From assembly GCF_039529835.1 (NCBI RefSeq), contig NZ_CP154262.1, forward strand, positions 868,001 through 932,000: a stretch of 64,000 bases of DNA. The letters are read 5' to 3'. The position numbers and the translations under genes were made by a program. Source of the stretch: Arthrobacter sp. TMP15. GTDB lineage: Bacteria > Actinomycetota > Actinomycetes > Actinomycetales > Micrococcaceae. This document shows positions 11,440-20,721 of this stretch, in pieces. Positions within the stretch are counted from its first letter, which is position 1, and the number at the start of each line of letters is the position of its first letter. The notes beneath the pieces are model-generated. The model did not search any database. It was not told the DNA's origin and saw nothing but the letters and a program-made list of their open reading frames with translations.

Positions 11440-12329
11440 GCCATGCGGCGCAAGAATCAACCGGTGACTCTGCAGCAGATGTAGGAGCAGGAGGAGTTGA
11501 CCTCGATGTTGCGGCTGCCATTGCTCCTGATCGAAGCTTTGATGTTGCCATCGGTGAAGACCTGGTGGAAGTAAAGAACCTGACAATGAAATTTGGTGGC
11601 CTGGTGGCCATGGATGATGTCAGTTTCACCATCAAACGTGGTGAAATCCTTGGTTTGATCGGCCCCAATGGTGCCGGTAAGACCACGTGCTTCAATGCCA
11701 TGACAGGGGTGTATAAACCCACAAGTGGGCAAGTACTGCTTGAAGGCAAGATGCTCAACGGCATGAAGCAGCATAAAATCACCCGGGCCGGCTTGGCTCG
11801 TACCTTCCAGAACATTCGCCTTTTTGGTGAGATGACAGCTCTGGAGAACGTTGTGGTGGGTTTGGACGCCCGGCACAAAACAAGCGTTGTTGGGGCGCTA
11901 TTGCGTTTACCAAGGCACATCCGCGAGGAAAAAAGCGCCATAGAGCGCGGCCTGGCCCTGTTGGCATTTGTTGGTATCGAACACCAAGCCGCCACACTGT
12001 CCAAGCACTTGCCCTATGGCAGCCAGCGTCGCCTAGAAATTGCTAGGGCACTGGCCACGGACCCCAAAGTGTTGTGTTTGGATGAACCAGCAGCCGGCTT
12101 CAACCCTGCTGAAAAAGAAGAGCTGATGGCCCTCATCCGCACCATCCGCGATGATGGCTACACGGTACTTCTGATTGAGCATGATATGAAACTGGTCATG
12201 GGTGTCACGGACAGGATTGTTGTTTTGGAATTTGGCAAGAAGATTGCCGACGGCAAACCGCATGACATCCGCGAAGACCCACGTGTTATTTCCGCCTACC
12301 TAGGGGAGCCTGAAGATGACTTTGCTTGA
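11436..12329 (+). CDS. livG: Branched-chain amino acid ABC transporter ATPase, LivG family
   Basis: One of two ATPase subunits, 297 residues. Walker A is GPNGAGKT, the LivG-specific signature is LPYGSQRRLEIARAL, Walker B is VLCLDEPAAG, and the switch His lies in LLIEHDM. A 45-residue N-terminal extension precedes the ATPase fold, longer than in E. coli LivG. It overlaps livM by four bases and livF by fourteen. Confidence 0.94.
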   Translation: MSHAAQESTGDSAADVGAGGVDLDVAAAIAPDRSFDVAIGEDLVEVKNLTMKFGGLVAMDDVSFTIKRGEILGLIGPNGAGKTTCFNAMTGVYKPTSGQVLLEGKMLNGMKQHKITRAGLARTFQNIRLFGEMTALENVVVGLDARHKTSVVGALLRLPRHIREEKSAIERGLALLAFVGIEHQAATLSKHLPYGSQRRLEIARALATDPKVLCLDEPAAGFNPAEKEELMALIRTIRDDGYTVLLIEHDMKLVMGVTDRIVVLEFGKKIADGKPHDIREDPRVISAYLGEPEDDFA

Positions 12330-13029
12330 GCTGAACGACGTCTCAGTCCACTATGGACGGATTCAGGCAATCCACAACATGTCTTTCACAGTTGATGAGG
12401 GCGAGATTGTCTCGTTGATCGGTGCCAATGGTGCCGGAAAAACAACCACCATGAAGACTATTTCAGGGCTGCTGAATCCATCCGGTGGCTCCATTAAGTT
12501 CATGGGCGAGGACATCACCAAGATGAAAGCGCACATCAGGGTGGTCCAGGGTATTTCCCAAGCACCCGAAGGCAGGGGTATTTTCCCGGCCATGACTGTG
12601 CTTGAAAATCTTGATATGGGTACCTTTGGCCGCAAGGACAGAAGCGGTGTGAGCAAGGACCTTGAGCGGGTCTTTACGTTGTTTCCACGGTTGCAGGAAC
12701 GGCAGAAGCAGTTTGGTGGAACCATGAGTGGTGGTGAGCAGCAGATGCTCGCCATTGGCAGGGCGTTGATGTCCCGGCCCAAACTGCTGCTGCTGGATGA
12801 GCCTTCGATGGGTCTTGCGCCACAGTTCATCCGCCAGATCTTCAAGATCATCACGGAGATCAACAGCCAGGGCACCACCGTGCTGCTGGTGGAACAAAAC
12901 GCCAACCAGGCTCTGGCCCGGGCGCATCGGGCGTTTGTGCTGGAGACGGGGGAGATCACCCACAGTGGTACGGGTAAGGAGCTCCTGGCCAACCCGGCCA
13001 TCAAGGAAGCATACCTGGGCGTCGGCTAA
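12316..13029 (+). CDS. livF: Branched-chain amino acid ABC transporter ATPase, LivF family
   Basis: The partner ATPase, 237 residues, the usual LivF length. Walker A is GANGAGKT, the signature is MSGGEQQMLAIGRAL, Walker B is LLLLDEPSMGLAP and the switch region is VLLVEQNA. LivF and LivG should form the asymmetric ATPase pair under the LivHM channel. It is the last gene of the operon and is followed by a large two-way palindrome facing a convergent gene. Confidence 0.95.
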   Translation: MTLLELNDVSVHYGRIQAIHNMSFTVDEGEIVSLIGANGAGKTTTMKTISGLLNPSGGSIKFMGEDITKMKAHIRVVQGISQAPEGRGIFPAMTVLENLDMGTFGRKDRSGVSKDLERVFTLFPRLQERQKQFGGTMSGGEQQMLAIGRALMSRPKLLLLDEPSMGLAPQFIRQIFKIITEINSQGTTVLLVEQNANQALARAHRAFVLETGEITHSGTGKELLANPAIKEAYLGVG

Positions 13030-13144
13030 CCCCTACCCCAACGCTCGCTCACTTGATGTTGTATATCGAAGATCGCTCCTTCACCTAGTGAAGGAGCGAT
13101 CTTCATTTCTCGACGTGGAGTGAGCGAGCGTCGGGTGGGGGTTA
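13027..13144. terminator. Nested palindrome between convergent genes
   Basis: The inner hairpin has perfect 17-base arms (13068-13084 and 13088-13104) around a three-base loop. Outside it, ACGCTCGCTCACT (13041-13053) is exactly complementary to 13119-13131. Beyond that the C-rich run after the livF stop nearly mirrors the G-rich run before the opposing gene's stop. The symmetry fits a bidirectional terminator. Confidence 0.75.
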
Positions 13145-14239
13145 GAGATCGGTTCTGTCATCGTTCGGGTAGCTGACACCCAATTGGCGTCTTACCTCAT
13201 CAAATAGCTCCATGATGGCCAGCGAATCATCCAGCGGCATGGTGGTGCTCTCCGTCAATCCTGCCTGTATGCAGCGTGTCACCTCGCGCAGCTGGTACGT
13301 GTAGCCCCGGCCCGGGTGCTCAAATTTTTCGGTTCGCTTAGCACTCCCGGGCCCTGAAATAAGGATCTGCGTGGGGTTGTTAAGCGAGTCCACCGTTTCC
13401 AAATAGCCCAAAGTGCCAGAAATTGTCGCCCGGCTGGGCCCCTGCGAGGTGAGATAACTGAGCAGCTGGGCTTGAGCCCCACTGGGAAAGCTCAGTGAAA
13501 TGGTGTTCTGGCTGTCAACGCCCAACGCTGTGAGCTCGCCCGAGGCGGCCACAGCCTCCGGGCGGCCAAGCGTGGCCCATGCCCACAGCAGGGGGTAAAC
13601 GGTCAGATCCAGAAGCGCCCCGCCGCCGTCGGCCGGAGCCCAAATCCGTAGTGATTCATCGACTGGGGCCACGAAACCCAGATTGGCTTGAACCCATTTA
13701 ACCTCACCGATTTCTCCTGCGGCAATGATCTCCAACGCCCTCTGAAAGCCTGGCACAAAGCGGGCCCAGACCGCTTCCATGAGGAACAAGCCCTTGGCCC
13801 GTGCCAGTGCGATCAAGTTCCGCGCCTCGGCTGCTGTGATGGCCAACGCCTTCTCACACAGAACATGCTTGCCATGCTCAAGTGCTGACTTGGCTACATC
13901 GTAATGTTGGCCGTGCGGAGTGGCAATGTAGACAACATCAACGTCGGGATCCGCCACCAATTGAAGATGACCGGCAGCACCTAAGCCGTCAGGTCCGCCG
14001 TCGTAGTAGTGGGAGGTAAAGCCAAACCTCGTTGCAAACTGAGTTGCACTGCCTTCGTTGCGCGAACTGACAGCTTGCAGCACCGCGTCCTCCAGAAGCA
14101 CAAGATCGGCTGTGACGGTCTTGGCGATATTTCCCGTAGCAATCACGCCCCAGCGCAGGGCCCTGCCAGTGGCCGCAAGCGTTTCGGGATTGAACGTGGT
14201 GTACCAGTCGGGACGGCCGACGAATCGTGGGTTGCTCAT
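13142..14239 (-). CDS. Gfo/Idh/MocA-family oxidoreductase
   Basis: A 365-residue NAD(P)-dependent sugar or polyol dehydrogenase. The Rossmann start is RWGVIATGNIAKTV, followed by the hallmark YIATPHGQHYDVAKSALEHG and the active-site motif CEKALAI (Lys of the EKP-like motif, with Ala for the usual Pro). The C-terminal domain is the usual alpha/beta sheet. ATG 14239 has GGGAG upstream; the longer open frame before it overlaps the operon terminator and is not similar to the family. The gene lies just downstream of a sugar ABC importer on the same strand, so it may act on the imported sugar, although a terminator separates them. The substrate cannot be read from sequence. Confidence 0.88.
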   Translation of the reverse strand: MSNPRFVGRPDWYTTFNPETLAATGRALRWGVIATGNIAKTVTADLVLLEDAVLQAVSSRNEGSATQFATRFGFTSHYYDGGPDGLGAAGHLQLVADPDVDVVYIATPHGQHYDVAKSALEHGKHVLCEKALAITAAEARNLIALARAKGLFLMEAVWARFVPGFQRALEIIAAGEIGEVKWVQANLGFVAPVDESLRIWAPADGGGALLDLTVYPLLWAWATLGRPEAVAASGELTALGVDSQNTISLSFPSGAQAQLLSYLTSQGPSRATISGTLGYLETVDSLNNPTQILISGPGSAKRTEKFEHPGRGYTYQLREVTRCIQAGLTESTTMPLDDSLAIMELFDEVRRQLGVSYPNDDRTDL

Positions 14240-14283
14240 GAAGATATTCTCCCAGCTACGCACCAAAGGGGAGTGAACATGAC

Positions 14284-14327
14284 AAAGGCCCCATCCGTCA
14301 ATAAATTCGACGGCGGATGGGGCCTTT
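14284..14327 (-). terminator. Terminator of the sugar ABC operon
   Basis: AAAGGCCCCATCCG pairs perfectly with CGGATGGGGCCTTT across a 16-base loop. Read on the minus strand it follows the last permease gene and ends in a T-run, separating the importer from the oxidoreductase gene. Confidence 0.75.
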
Positions 14328-14370
14328 GGATTTGTGCTACTTTGCAGCAGGAGGTTCTCAGGAGCGGGGT

Positions 14371-15264
14371 TTAGCCCTTCACTGATCCACTCATCAAACC
14401 GCCCACAAAGTACTTGCCCAACAAAATGTAGACAATGAGTGTTGGCACAGAAGCGATCAGTGCCCCTGCCATCGAGGCGGCGTAATCGGTGAGCTGGCCA
14501 CCAGCGAGGAACGAGAGCGCGATCGTCACAGGGCCGTTGCGGCCTGAGGAGAAGAACGCGGCAAAGAGGTAATCGTTCCATGCTGAAGTGAACTGCCAGA
14601 TCAACACCACGACGAAGCCAGGTGCTGACACTGGCAGGATGACGGAGCCGTAAGTGCGCAGGATTCCTGCACCATCCATTCGTGCTGCCTCGATGAGTTC
14701 ATCGGGTATGGAGGTGTAGTAGTTGCGGAAGATCAGCGTACAGATCGGCAGGCCATAAACAATGTGCAGCAGCATCAAAGAGGGGACACCCTGAGGTACG
14801 CCCAAATCGCTAACTAGCTGCGTCAGCGGGATCATCACGGCCTGGTAAGGGATGAACATACCGAACAAGATCAACGTGAATACAATATTCGAGCCGGGGA
14901 ACTTCCACTTTGAAAGCACGTAGCCATTGATGGAGCCCAGGAATGCGGAAACCAGTGCGGAGGGGACCACCAACATGACGGTGCGTCCCAGGGAGGGAGC
15001 CAGCGTAGTCCAGGCTTTCACCCAGCCGCCGGTTTCCCAAACCTGGGGGAGGTACCATGCGCGGGAGGGGTCGGCGTCGGCCGTTCCCTTGAAGCTGGTA
15101 ATGAACAAAACGTAGGCCGGCAACATAACCATCACGACGAAGAAAAGCAGCAGAGCGTACTTCAACGTGCGGTTAATGCGGCGCTTGGTATTGCGCTTAG
15201 AGTCAGACTTCATGTCCTGCGCCGAACGCAGACGGTTCTTGTTGTTCACTGTGGCGGTGGACAT
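14371..15264 (-). CDS. Sugar ABC transporter permease (MalG/CUT1 type)
   Basis: A 297-residue inner-membrane subunit with six predicted membrane segments after a basic, hydrophilic N-terminus of about 35 residues. The cytoplasmic EAA loop that docks the ATPase reads EAARMDGAGILRTYGSVILP. Its ATG overlaps the previous gene's stop by one base (TAATG), indicating translational coupling. No dedicated ATPase gene is present, so a shared MsmK/UgpC-type ATPase encoded elsewhere is likely, as is common for CUT1 systems. Confidence 0.93.
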   Translation of the reverse strand: MSTATVNNKNRLRSAQDMKSDSKRNTKRRINRTLKYALLLFFVVMVMLPAYVLFITSFKGTADADPSRAWYLPQVWETGGWVKAWTTLAPSLGRTVMLVVPSALVSAFLGSINGYVLSKWKFPGSNIVFTLILFGMFIPYQAVMIPLTQLVSDLGVPQGVPSLMLLHIVYGLPICTLIFRNYYTSIPDELIEAARMDGAGILRTYGSVILPVSAPGFVVVLIWQFTSAWNDYLFAAFFSSGRNGPVTIALSFLAGGQLTDYAASMAGALIASVPTLIVYILLGKYFVGGLMSGSVKG

Positions 15265-16169
15265 TAGCGCTTCTCCGCTCGTGAGGTGTACCAGAGGTAG
15301 GGGATGACAACCAGTGCCACCAGAACCAGCAAGATAGTTCCGATCGCAGCAGCATCGGCGTAGTCACTGCCGATGTACTTGACCCACATCATCGTGGCAG
15401 GAACCTGGACGTCATAAGTATTGGCGTCGGGGACTATCGCTCGGATGAGGTCGAAGAGCTTCAAGGACATGTGACCGATGATGATCACCGCTGAGAGCAT
15501 GACCGGGCTCAGCTGCGGGAAAATCACGTGCCGGTACAGCTTCCATTCGGTGCAACCGTCAATCCGGGCCGCTTCGCGCAGCTCATCGGGGATACCGCGG
15601 AAACCAGCAAGGAACAGGGCCATGACGTAGCCGGAAAGCTGCCAGATGGCAGGGACGGCGATGGCGGCAATACCCCACGTCGGATTGGACCACCAGTCGT
15701 TTTGCAAGGCACCCAAGCCAACGCTATCAAGTAGCCGGTTCAAACCAGTGGTGCGTTCACCACCGGGCTGGGAGGTTTGCAAACTCGAAAGCAGCCAACG
15801 CCAAACAACACCGGAGGCGATGAAAGACACTGACATGGGGAAGAGGTAAACCGAGCGGAAGAAGCCTTCACCCTTGGCTGGTTGTTCCAAAATCCAGGCC
15901 CAGAGGAAGCCGAAGATTAGTGTGCCACCAAGGAAGACGATGGTCAGGATCAGCAGATTCCACAATGAGTGCTGGAAGTTCGGGTCTGCCAAAAGATTGG
16001 TGTAGTTCTGAAAACCAACATATTTGCTGCTGGGCTTCGCCGTGTGCTGGTTAGTCAGGCTGACACGGAAATTCTCAATAATAAGCCAATAGACGAATAC
16101 GCCAACCAGTATCAGGGTGGGGGCGAGTAGCAATACGCCTGGGCCCCATGTTTTTGCACGTTTTAACAT
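15264..16169 (-). CDS. Sugar ABC transporter permease (MalF/UgpA type)
   Basis: The first permease of the pair, 301 residues, six predicted membrane segments. The EAA loop is EAARIDGCTEWKLYRHVIFP. ATG 16169 is fixed by a strong Shine-Dalgarno run (GGAAGGAGG) and gives a short basic start MLKRAKTWG; the upstream extension is not family-like. It lies 91 bases after the binding-protein gene and runs into the second permease gene. Confidence 0.93.
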   Translation of the reverse strand: MLKRAKTWGPGVLLLAPTLILVGVFVYWLIIENFRVSLTNQHTAKPSSKYVGFQNYTNLLADPNFQHSLWNLLILTIVFLGGTLIFGFLWAWILEQPAKGEGFFRSVYLFPMSVSFIASGVVWRWLLSSLQTSQPGGERTTGLNRLLDSVGLGALQNDWWSNPTWGIAAIAVPAIWQLSGYVMALFLAGFRGIPDELREAARIDGCTEWKLYRHVIFPQLSPVMLSAVIIIGHMSLKLFDLIRAIVPDANTYDVQVPATMMWVKYIGSDYADAAAIGTILLVLVALVVIPYLWYTSRAEKR

Positions 16170-16260
16170 AATTTGCCTCCTTCCGAAGAAAATCGGTACC
16201 GCATGGGTTGGGGGCGGCACGACATGTTTGTCGCAGCCGCCCCCGACCTAATTGCGGTTG

Positions 16261-17550
16261 TTACTTGGCGAACTTCTCTGCGATGGACGCAGCGGAGTTC
16301 TGAAGTCCTTCAACGTTCTTATCGCCACCGAATTTGCTGACGGCGGTGCTCAGATCGTTCAACCAGGCAACCGGCACTGCTGCGCCGTGGGCCAGGGATG
16401 AAACGATCTTGTCCTGGCTAAAGTCCTTAATGGCGCTCTTCTGGTATTCAGAGAAGTCATCGGTCTTTGCCGTGGTGTTGGCCGGGATGGAACCCTTGAC
16501 CTTGTTGAAAGCGGTCTGGCCCTCGGCCGAGCCAATGGTGCTCAACCAAGCCTTGGCGCCGGCGGGGTTCGGAGCACCCTTGGGGAGGGTGAAGGAGTCC
16601 GCTAGGAAGTCGAAGACTCCTGCTGTTCCCGGTGTGGGGAAGTAGACGTAGTCAACGCCAGGCTTGTCGCCGTCCTGTGCAAACTTAGCTTCAGCCCAGT
16701 CGCCCATGACGTTGTAGGCAGCTGCACCATCCTGAACCAGCTGTGTGGCCGGAGCCCAGTCGCTGAGGGAGTCGCGGTCGGTGTTGGTGTAGGTGAGAGC
16801 CTTCTCGTAAGCCTTGATAGCTGTGGAAACTTCGGCGCTCTTCCAGTCAGTCTTGCCATCCCAGAGACCGTTGTAACCGTCGGTGCCCAAGCTTGAGAGG
16901 AGAATGTTCTCGAACAGCTGGACCTGTGTCCAGGAACCTGCCACTGCCAAGGGGATGGTTCCTGAAGCCTTGATCTTGTCCATATCAGCGAACCAACCAT
17001 CAAGATCGGCAGCAGGCTTTTCCGGATCCACGCCGGCTTTCTTCAAGACCTCAACGTTGGCCCAGACCACGTTGGCACGGTGGATGTTGGAGGGGACGGA
17101 GTAGATCTTGCCATCAACCGTCAGGCGGTCAACCAGATCCTTGGGGAACTGTGCGGCGAGGTCGTTGTCCTTGTAGAAGCCGCTCAGATCTTCAAGCTGG
17201 TCAGCATCGATGTAATCCTGCAGCTCAGCTCCTGCATGGGCCTGGAAAGAATCAGGCGGGTTGCCAGCTTTCAGCTGGGCAGCCAGGACGCTCTTGGCCT
17301 GTGAACCTGCCCCGCCGGCGACGGCAAGGTTGTCAAAGGTGACGTTCGGGTAATCCGTGCCAAATACCTTGACGAGTGCGTCAAGACCAGCCTTTTCGGA
17401 ACCGTCGGCCCACCAAGTAAATACACCAACTTTTCCGGTGGCATCTTTGGCGTTGGAGCTGTCGGTGGGTGTGTCGCCGCCGCCGCCACAGGCCGCCAGG
17501 GTCAGACCCAGCGCTGCAACTCCGGCAAGCAACGATAGACGACGTCGCAT
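16261..17550 (-). CDS. Sugar ABC transporter substrate-binding lipoprotein (SBP family 1)
   Basis: A 429-residue lipoprotein: basic start MRRRLSLL, hydrophobic core and lipobox LAAC (Cys21), then a Gly/Asp-rich spacer. The mature part begins VGVFTWWADGSEKAGLDAL and resembles bacterial glucose/mannose-type binding proteins (GtsA-like), including DSFQAHAGAELQDYID. The exact sugar is inference. The Shine-Dalgarno is GAGGAAA. It is the first gene of the importer operon, with a good promoter upstream and a ROK regulator gene further upstream on the same strand. Confidence 0.9.
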   Translation of the reverse strand: MRRRLSLLAGVAALGLTLAACGGGGDTPTDSSNAKDATGKVGVFTWWADGSEKAGLDALVKVFGTDYPNVTFDNLAVAGGAGSQAKSVLAAQLKAGNPPDSFQAHAGAELQDYIDADQLEDLSGFYKDNDLAAQFPKDLVDRLTVDGKIYSVPSNIHRANVVWANVEVLKKAGVDPEKPAADLDGWFADMDKIKASGTIPLAVAGSWTQVQLFENILLSSLGTDGYNGLWDGKTDWKSAEVSTAIKAYEKALTYTNTDRDSLSDWAPATQLVQDGAAAYNVMGDWAEAKFAQDGDKPGVDYVYFPTPGTAGVFDFLADSFTLPKGAPNPAGAKAWLSTIGSAEGQTAFNKVKGSIPANTTAKTDDFSEYQKSAIKDFSQDKIVSSLAHGAAVPVAWLNDLSTAVSKFGGDKNVEGLQNSAASIAEKFAK

Positions 17551-17619
17551 GTGTTTCCTCCATGAATAAATGTTCGAAAATGATGATCTCGGAAAGCGTA
17601 TGAATTACTCTCTCCCCAA

Positions 17620-17661
17620 AAGTTACCTTTATCACTACTTGCAGTCAACTATTTAACGCAA
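17620..17661 (-). promoter_or_regulatory. Promoter and candidate ROK operator of the sugar importer
   Basis: On the minus strand, TTGACT (17648-17643) and TAACTT (17625-17620) are spaced by 17 bases, a near-consensus vegetative promoter about 60-70 bases before the binding-protein start. Immediately upstream of the -35 lies TTGCGTTAA (17661-17653). The same nine bases occur upstream of the ROK gene at 19087-19079, which suggests a shared operator element. Confidence 0.45.
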
Positions 17662-17815
17662 CAGAATGGTAACAGTCCGGATTATGGCCGGAATTTCATG
17701 GGCTGACCCGGGCTTACCTGGACTTAACTCAGTTGACGCGGAGTTGCGCAGGGCTGCGGCAAGGGGCACTGTGGCAGTGTCGCGGTGGCAGGGCCTCGGT
17801 GGCGGGGCCCCAGTC

Positions 17816-19003
17816 CTACTGGTGATGACTGTGGCTCAAGGCAAGTGCAATGGCCCCCAGCGCCTCGGCCCTGTCGCCCAGCGAGGACATGACAACCGTA
17901 GTGCCCTCACCTATGGCGGGGACCGCATGCCGGATCAGGCCGCGTCGAATGGGATTCAGCAACGTGTCCCCCAGCGGAGCGAGCGGGCCGCCCACCACGA
18001 TGATTTCAGGGTTGATCATATTGACAACATTGGCCATCGCCTTGCCAACGGCCATGCCGGCGTCGTCAATAACACGCAGTGTGGCAGCATCGCCCGCATT
18101 GGCTTTTTTGATGATTTCCGGAACGGTAAGGGTGTAAGACTCGCCGCGGCTAAGAAGTTCGATCATTACAGCTGTTGAGGCCACGGTTTCCAGGCAACCG
18201 CGATTTCCGCACCGGCATACAAGACCTTGATCAAAAATGGTTGCATGGCCAATTTCACCCGTGACACCGGTGTGTCCGTAGTATGGCGAACCATTCAAAA
18301 TCAGGCCAGCGCCGATGCCGCTGCCTATCTTTAGAAATACCAGGTCTTTCACCCCCCGGTGCTCGCCCCACGTTACCTGCGCCAGCGCGCCAAGGTTGGC
18401 GTCATTGTCAGCAAAGATGGGCATCCTAAGTGCTTCTTCCAGCTGCGAAACAATATTGACTCCCACCCATTCTGGCAGGATGGCGCCACGGATTACGGTG
18501 CCAGTGCCATGGTCTATGGGGCCGGGAACACCCACTCCAGCGCCAATGATCTGACTGCGGTCTATGCCCGATTCTTTCAGTAGTTCGTTCATCATGGCGG
18601 CCGCAGCAGTGATGCTCTCTGCTGCCAGGTGGCCAACAGGAAGCGGGGCGAACTTTTCTGCCCTGACCTTGAAGCCGGGGCTGGCCAGCACCATGCGGAC
18701 GTGGCTGCGGCCAAAATCGATTCCAGCTGCAACATCTGTGGTTTCGAGTAAGGACACTGCCAGTGCGCGGCGCCCAGAGCTGGTAGTGGGATGGGTTGCG
18801 GCTAATCCGCTGGCGCACATGGCTTTGACGATGTTGGAGATCGTGGCTGTGGACAGTCCGGTGGAACGGGCCAGCGCTGCCTGAGGCAAGGCTCCTTGTT
18901 CCCGCAACGTTGCGACGATGAGCTGTTCATTGCGTTGGCGAAGCGCTGACTGTGAACCTGGCTTGGGGCCATGGGCTGCAAGTGGGGAGACGTTTTCGGG
19001 CAT
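17816..19003 (-). CDS. ROK-family transcriptional regulator
   Basis: A 395-residue NagC/XylR-type repressor. Residues about 22-75 form a winged helix (RNEQLIVATLREQGALPQAA, then TGLSTATISNIVKAM). The rest is a ROK sugar-kinase-like domain with VGVPGPID and the zinc motif CRCGNRGCLE. ROK repressors bind a sugar or sugar phosphate and control transport operons; the adjacent importer is the obvious target. The start ATG 19003 lies about 19 residues before the helix-turn-helix. The spacing to the importer (265 bases) and the separate promoter suggest independent transcription. Confidence 0.9.
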   Translation of the reverse strand: MPENVSPLAAHGPKPGSQSALRQRNEQLIVATLREQGALPQAALARSTGLSTATISNIVKAMCASGLAATHPTTSSGRRALAVSLLETTDVAAGIDFGRSHVRMVLASPGFKVRAEKFAPLPVGHLAAESITAAAAMMNELLKESGIDRSQIIGAGVGVPGPIDHGTGTVIRGAILPEWVGVNIVSQLEEALRMPIFADNDANLGALAQVTWGEHRGVKDLVFLKIGSGIGAGLILNGSPYYGHTGVTGEIGHATIFDQGLVCRCGNRGCLETVASTAVMIELLSRGESYTLTVPEIIKKANAGDAATLRVIDDAGMAVGKAMANVVNMINPEIIVVGGPLAPLGDTLLNPIRRGLIRHAVPAIGEGTTVVMSSLGDRAEALGAIALALSHSHHQ

Positions 19004-19434
19004 ACCTAGTAGCGTGCATCACAAGGAGCCTTGCCGTCAAGATATGAACACAAAAACCGCTTTTCTTCGTTTTTTGGGTTAACGCAAATAGCTAAAAACG
19101 CATGATTGTCGATTCGTTAGTGAGTCTGCAATCTCAATTTTTGGCACAGCGCGGAGTATGTGGACGTCAAATATGTCAATTATTTGTTGAATTTGTTAGT
19201 TTATTGTGCGTTTTTATGCTGCCTGGCACTGCGGGTGGAGAAGCTGCCATGCATAGGCCGTGAAGTTCACGGCTTGGACGCAAGAAAGATGGACGTCATT
19301 GGGATTGGCCAGCCTGGAGCCAGAGACTGATGTCGAAGTCTGGCGCTGCTGGGATGGGTAAGCAGGGCTGTACGCTCGTCATGTTCGCCGTGGGGAGGAC
19401 CAGCCGGCCCGGCCCCACCCGCTAGAGATGACTT
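19004..19434. other. Intergenic region upstream of the ROK gene
   Basis: This 431-base gap holds no convincing gene. 19055-19220 is distinctly AT-rich, with repeated TTTGTT and TTAGT words, and carries TTAACGCAA at 19079-19087, matching the element before the importer promoter. It is probably the ROK promoter and operator region. The remainder to 19434 is featureless to me. Confidence 0.4.
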
Positions 19435-19848
19435 TTAGTTGCGGGCTTGTGGGGATAAGAATTCAAGCCTGTTGCCGTTGTTATCCCAAACATAGAACCG
19501 ACGCATGCCAGGGAAATTAGCGTCCCATTCGAGAGCGTGCCCGTGAGCCTCGAGCCGATGAGAGAGAGCGTCGATGTTAGCGACCAGAATACCGGGGTGC
19601 GCTTTCTTTTGTGGGCGAAAATCTTCTTCTACACCCAGATGGATTTCTAGATTATCGGCCCGGACCCAGAGACCTCCGCGGGCTGCTAAGGCTAGAGGTT
19701 TCTGGACCTCTGTAAGCCCAAGAACTCCTACATAGAATTCCCTGCAGGCATCCTCCCCTCCCAATGGCAGGGCTAGCTGAACATGGTGAAGTCCTAAACC
19801 GAATTCTGTTTCAGCAGGAGCAGATTCGTAGGGTTCTACCGATGGCAT
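19435..19848 (-). CDS. VOC-superfamily (glyoxalase/dioxygenase-like) protein
   Basis: A 137-residue single VOC protein. LHHVQLALPLGGEDACREFY is the first beta-alpha-beta unit, ending in the usual Tyr and a GVLGL turn, and MRRFYVWDNNGNRLEFLSP is the second, with a likely metal-ligand Glu. The first-unit His and the C-terminal Glu could bind a metal. VOC proteins include glyoxalases, antibiotic-resistance proteins and isomerases, and nothing here decides among them. The Shine-Dalgarno AAGGAGAG supports ATG 19848. It stands alone, with no operon partner. Confidence 0.85.
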   Translation of the reverse strand: MPSVEPYESAPAETEFGLGLHHVQLALPLGGEDACREFYVGVLGLTEVQKPLALAARGGLWVRADNLEIHLGVEEDFRPQKKAHPGILVANIDALSHRLEAHGHALEWDANFPGMRRFYVWDNNGNRLEFLSPQARN

Positions 19849-19954
19849 TAGCTCTCCTTCATTGTTGGAGTGTCTTCGCGCCCAGTAATTCTAGGATGAT
19901 CAACACAACTCAAGGTTGCATTGGGATCCTGGAGCACGCACGACGCTTCGTTTT

Positions 19955-20533
19955 TTACAGGCCGGACACGGAATAACTGCGCTTGATATTGGCCGTTACG
20001 TGTCCCCACTGGCTGTCCCTGACACGCTCCTGGTGCAGCCTAAAAGAATCAGCATCCGTGAAACGTTCGGAAACATCCCACACCCATGGATTCTCACTTT
20101 GTTCCACCTTGAAGGAGATGCACCCTGATTCTGCAAGGGTCAGTTCAATGTGTTGTGGTAGAAATTCGATAACGACTGCAATTTCATCGTCACTTTGGCA
20201 GACCAATTGCCCAGTCAAAACAATCTTGTTCACCTGATGAATCCTGCCATGGGCGAGCACGAAGGAGAACCAGTCATTGATTTCTTTCGCCCCGCCGCTT
20301 CCGATACTGCAATTATCACCTAGGACCGGAGCCCGGGCGTGCATGCTCTCGTTCAGAAGCGCTGAAGGCATTAGCTCAGCAGGTGGTGTCCTTGAGCCCA
20401 CTATGGTCACTGAGCCAGTTCCGCGGCTGCCAATCCCCGTGAGTTGGAACAACAGCGATTGGTTCGGTCGGTAATCGGCGAGCTCTTCTTCGGTGCCTTC
20501 AACCAGTAGCCCGTCGAGGTACTCAAGAACCAA
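19955..20533 (-). CDS. Unrecognised protein, start uncertain
   Basis: A frame of 192 codons from TTG 20533, mixed alpha/beta in composition with no membrane segment, signal peptide or motif that I know. The middle has NDWFSFVLAHGRIHQVNKIV. The frame stays open upstream to a stop near 20675, and this stretch (for example SGRYFDSVHLHQ) looks protein-like, yet it has no ATG, GTG or TTG. Either translation starts at the TTG without a clear Shine-Dalgarno, or the gene has lost its 5' end. Codon use is less GC-biased than in neighbouring housekeeping genes. Confidence 0.45.
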   Translation of the reverse strand: MVLEYLDGLLVEGTEEELADYRPNQSLLFQLTGIGSRGTGSVTIVGSRTPPAELMPSALLNESMHARAPVLGDNCSIGSGGAKEINDWFSFVLAHGRIHQVNKIVLTGQLVCQSDDEIAVVIEFLPQHIELTLAESGCISFKVEQSENPWVWDVSERFTDADSFRLHQERVRDSQWGHVTANIKRSYSVSGL

Positions 20534-20721
20534 GATGTTCCAGCCTCGGCTGGTAGCTGCTTCTGGTGTTTGATGTAGATGGACTGAATCAAAGTACCTC
20601 CCCGATTCTGCTCTGCATCGCTTGACTTTGACTCCTACTGCTAGGGACGATGAGCTGACATGCTCTGGGGCCTAGGAATCTGGCTGAGCTCTAGGATCAA
20701 GCTAATATATTGGGGATAAAA

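Noticed and set aside
13142-14581. Longer start for the Gfo/Idh/MocA gene
   Set aside because: The extra 114 codons pass through the ABC operon terminator and are unlike the family; ATG 14239 has a Shine-Dalgarno.
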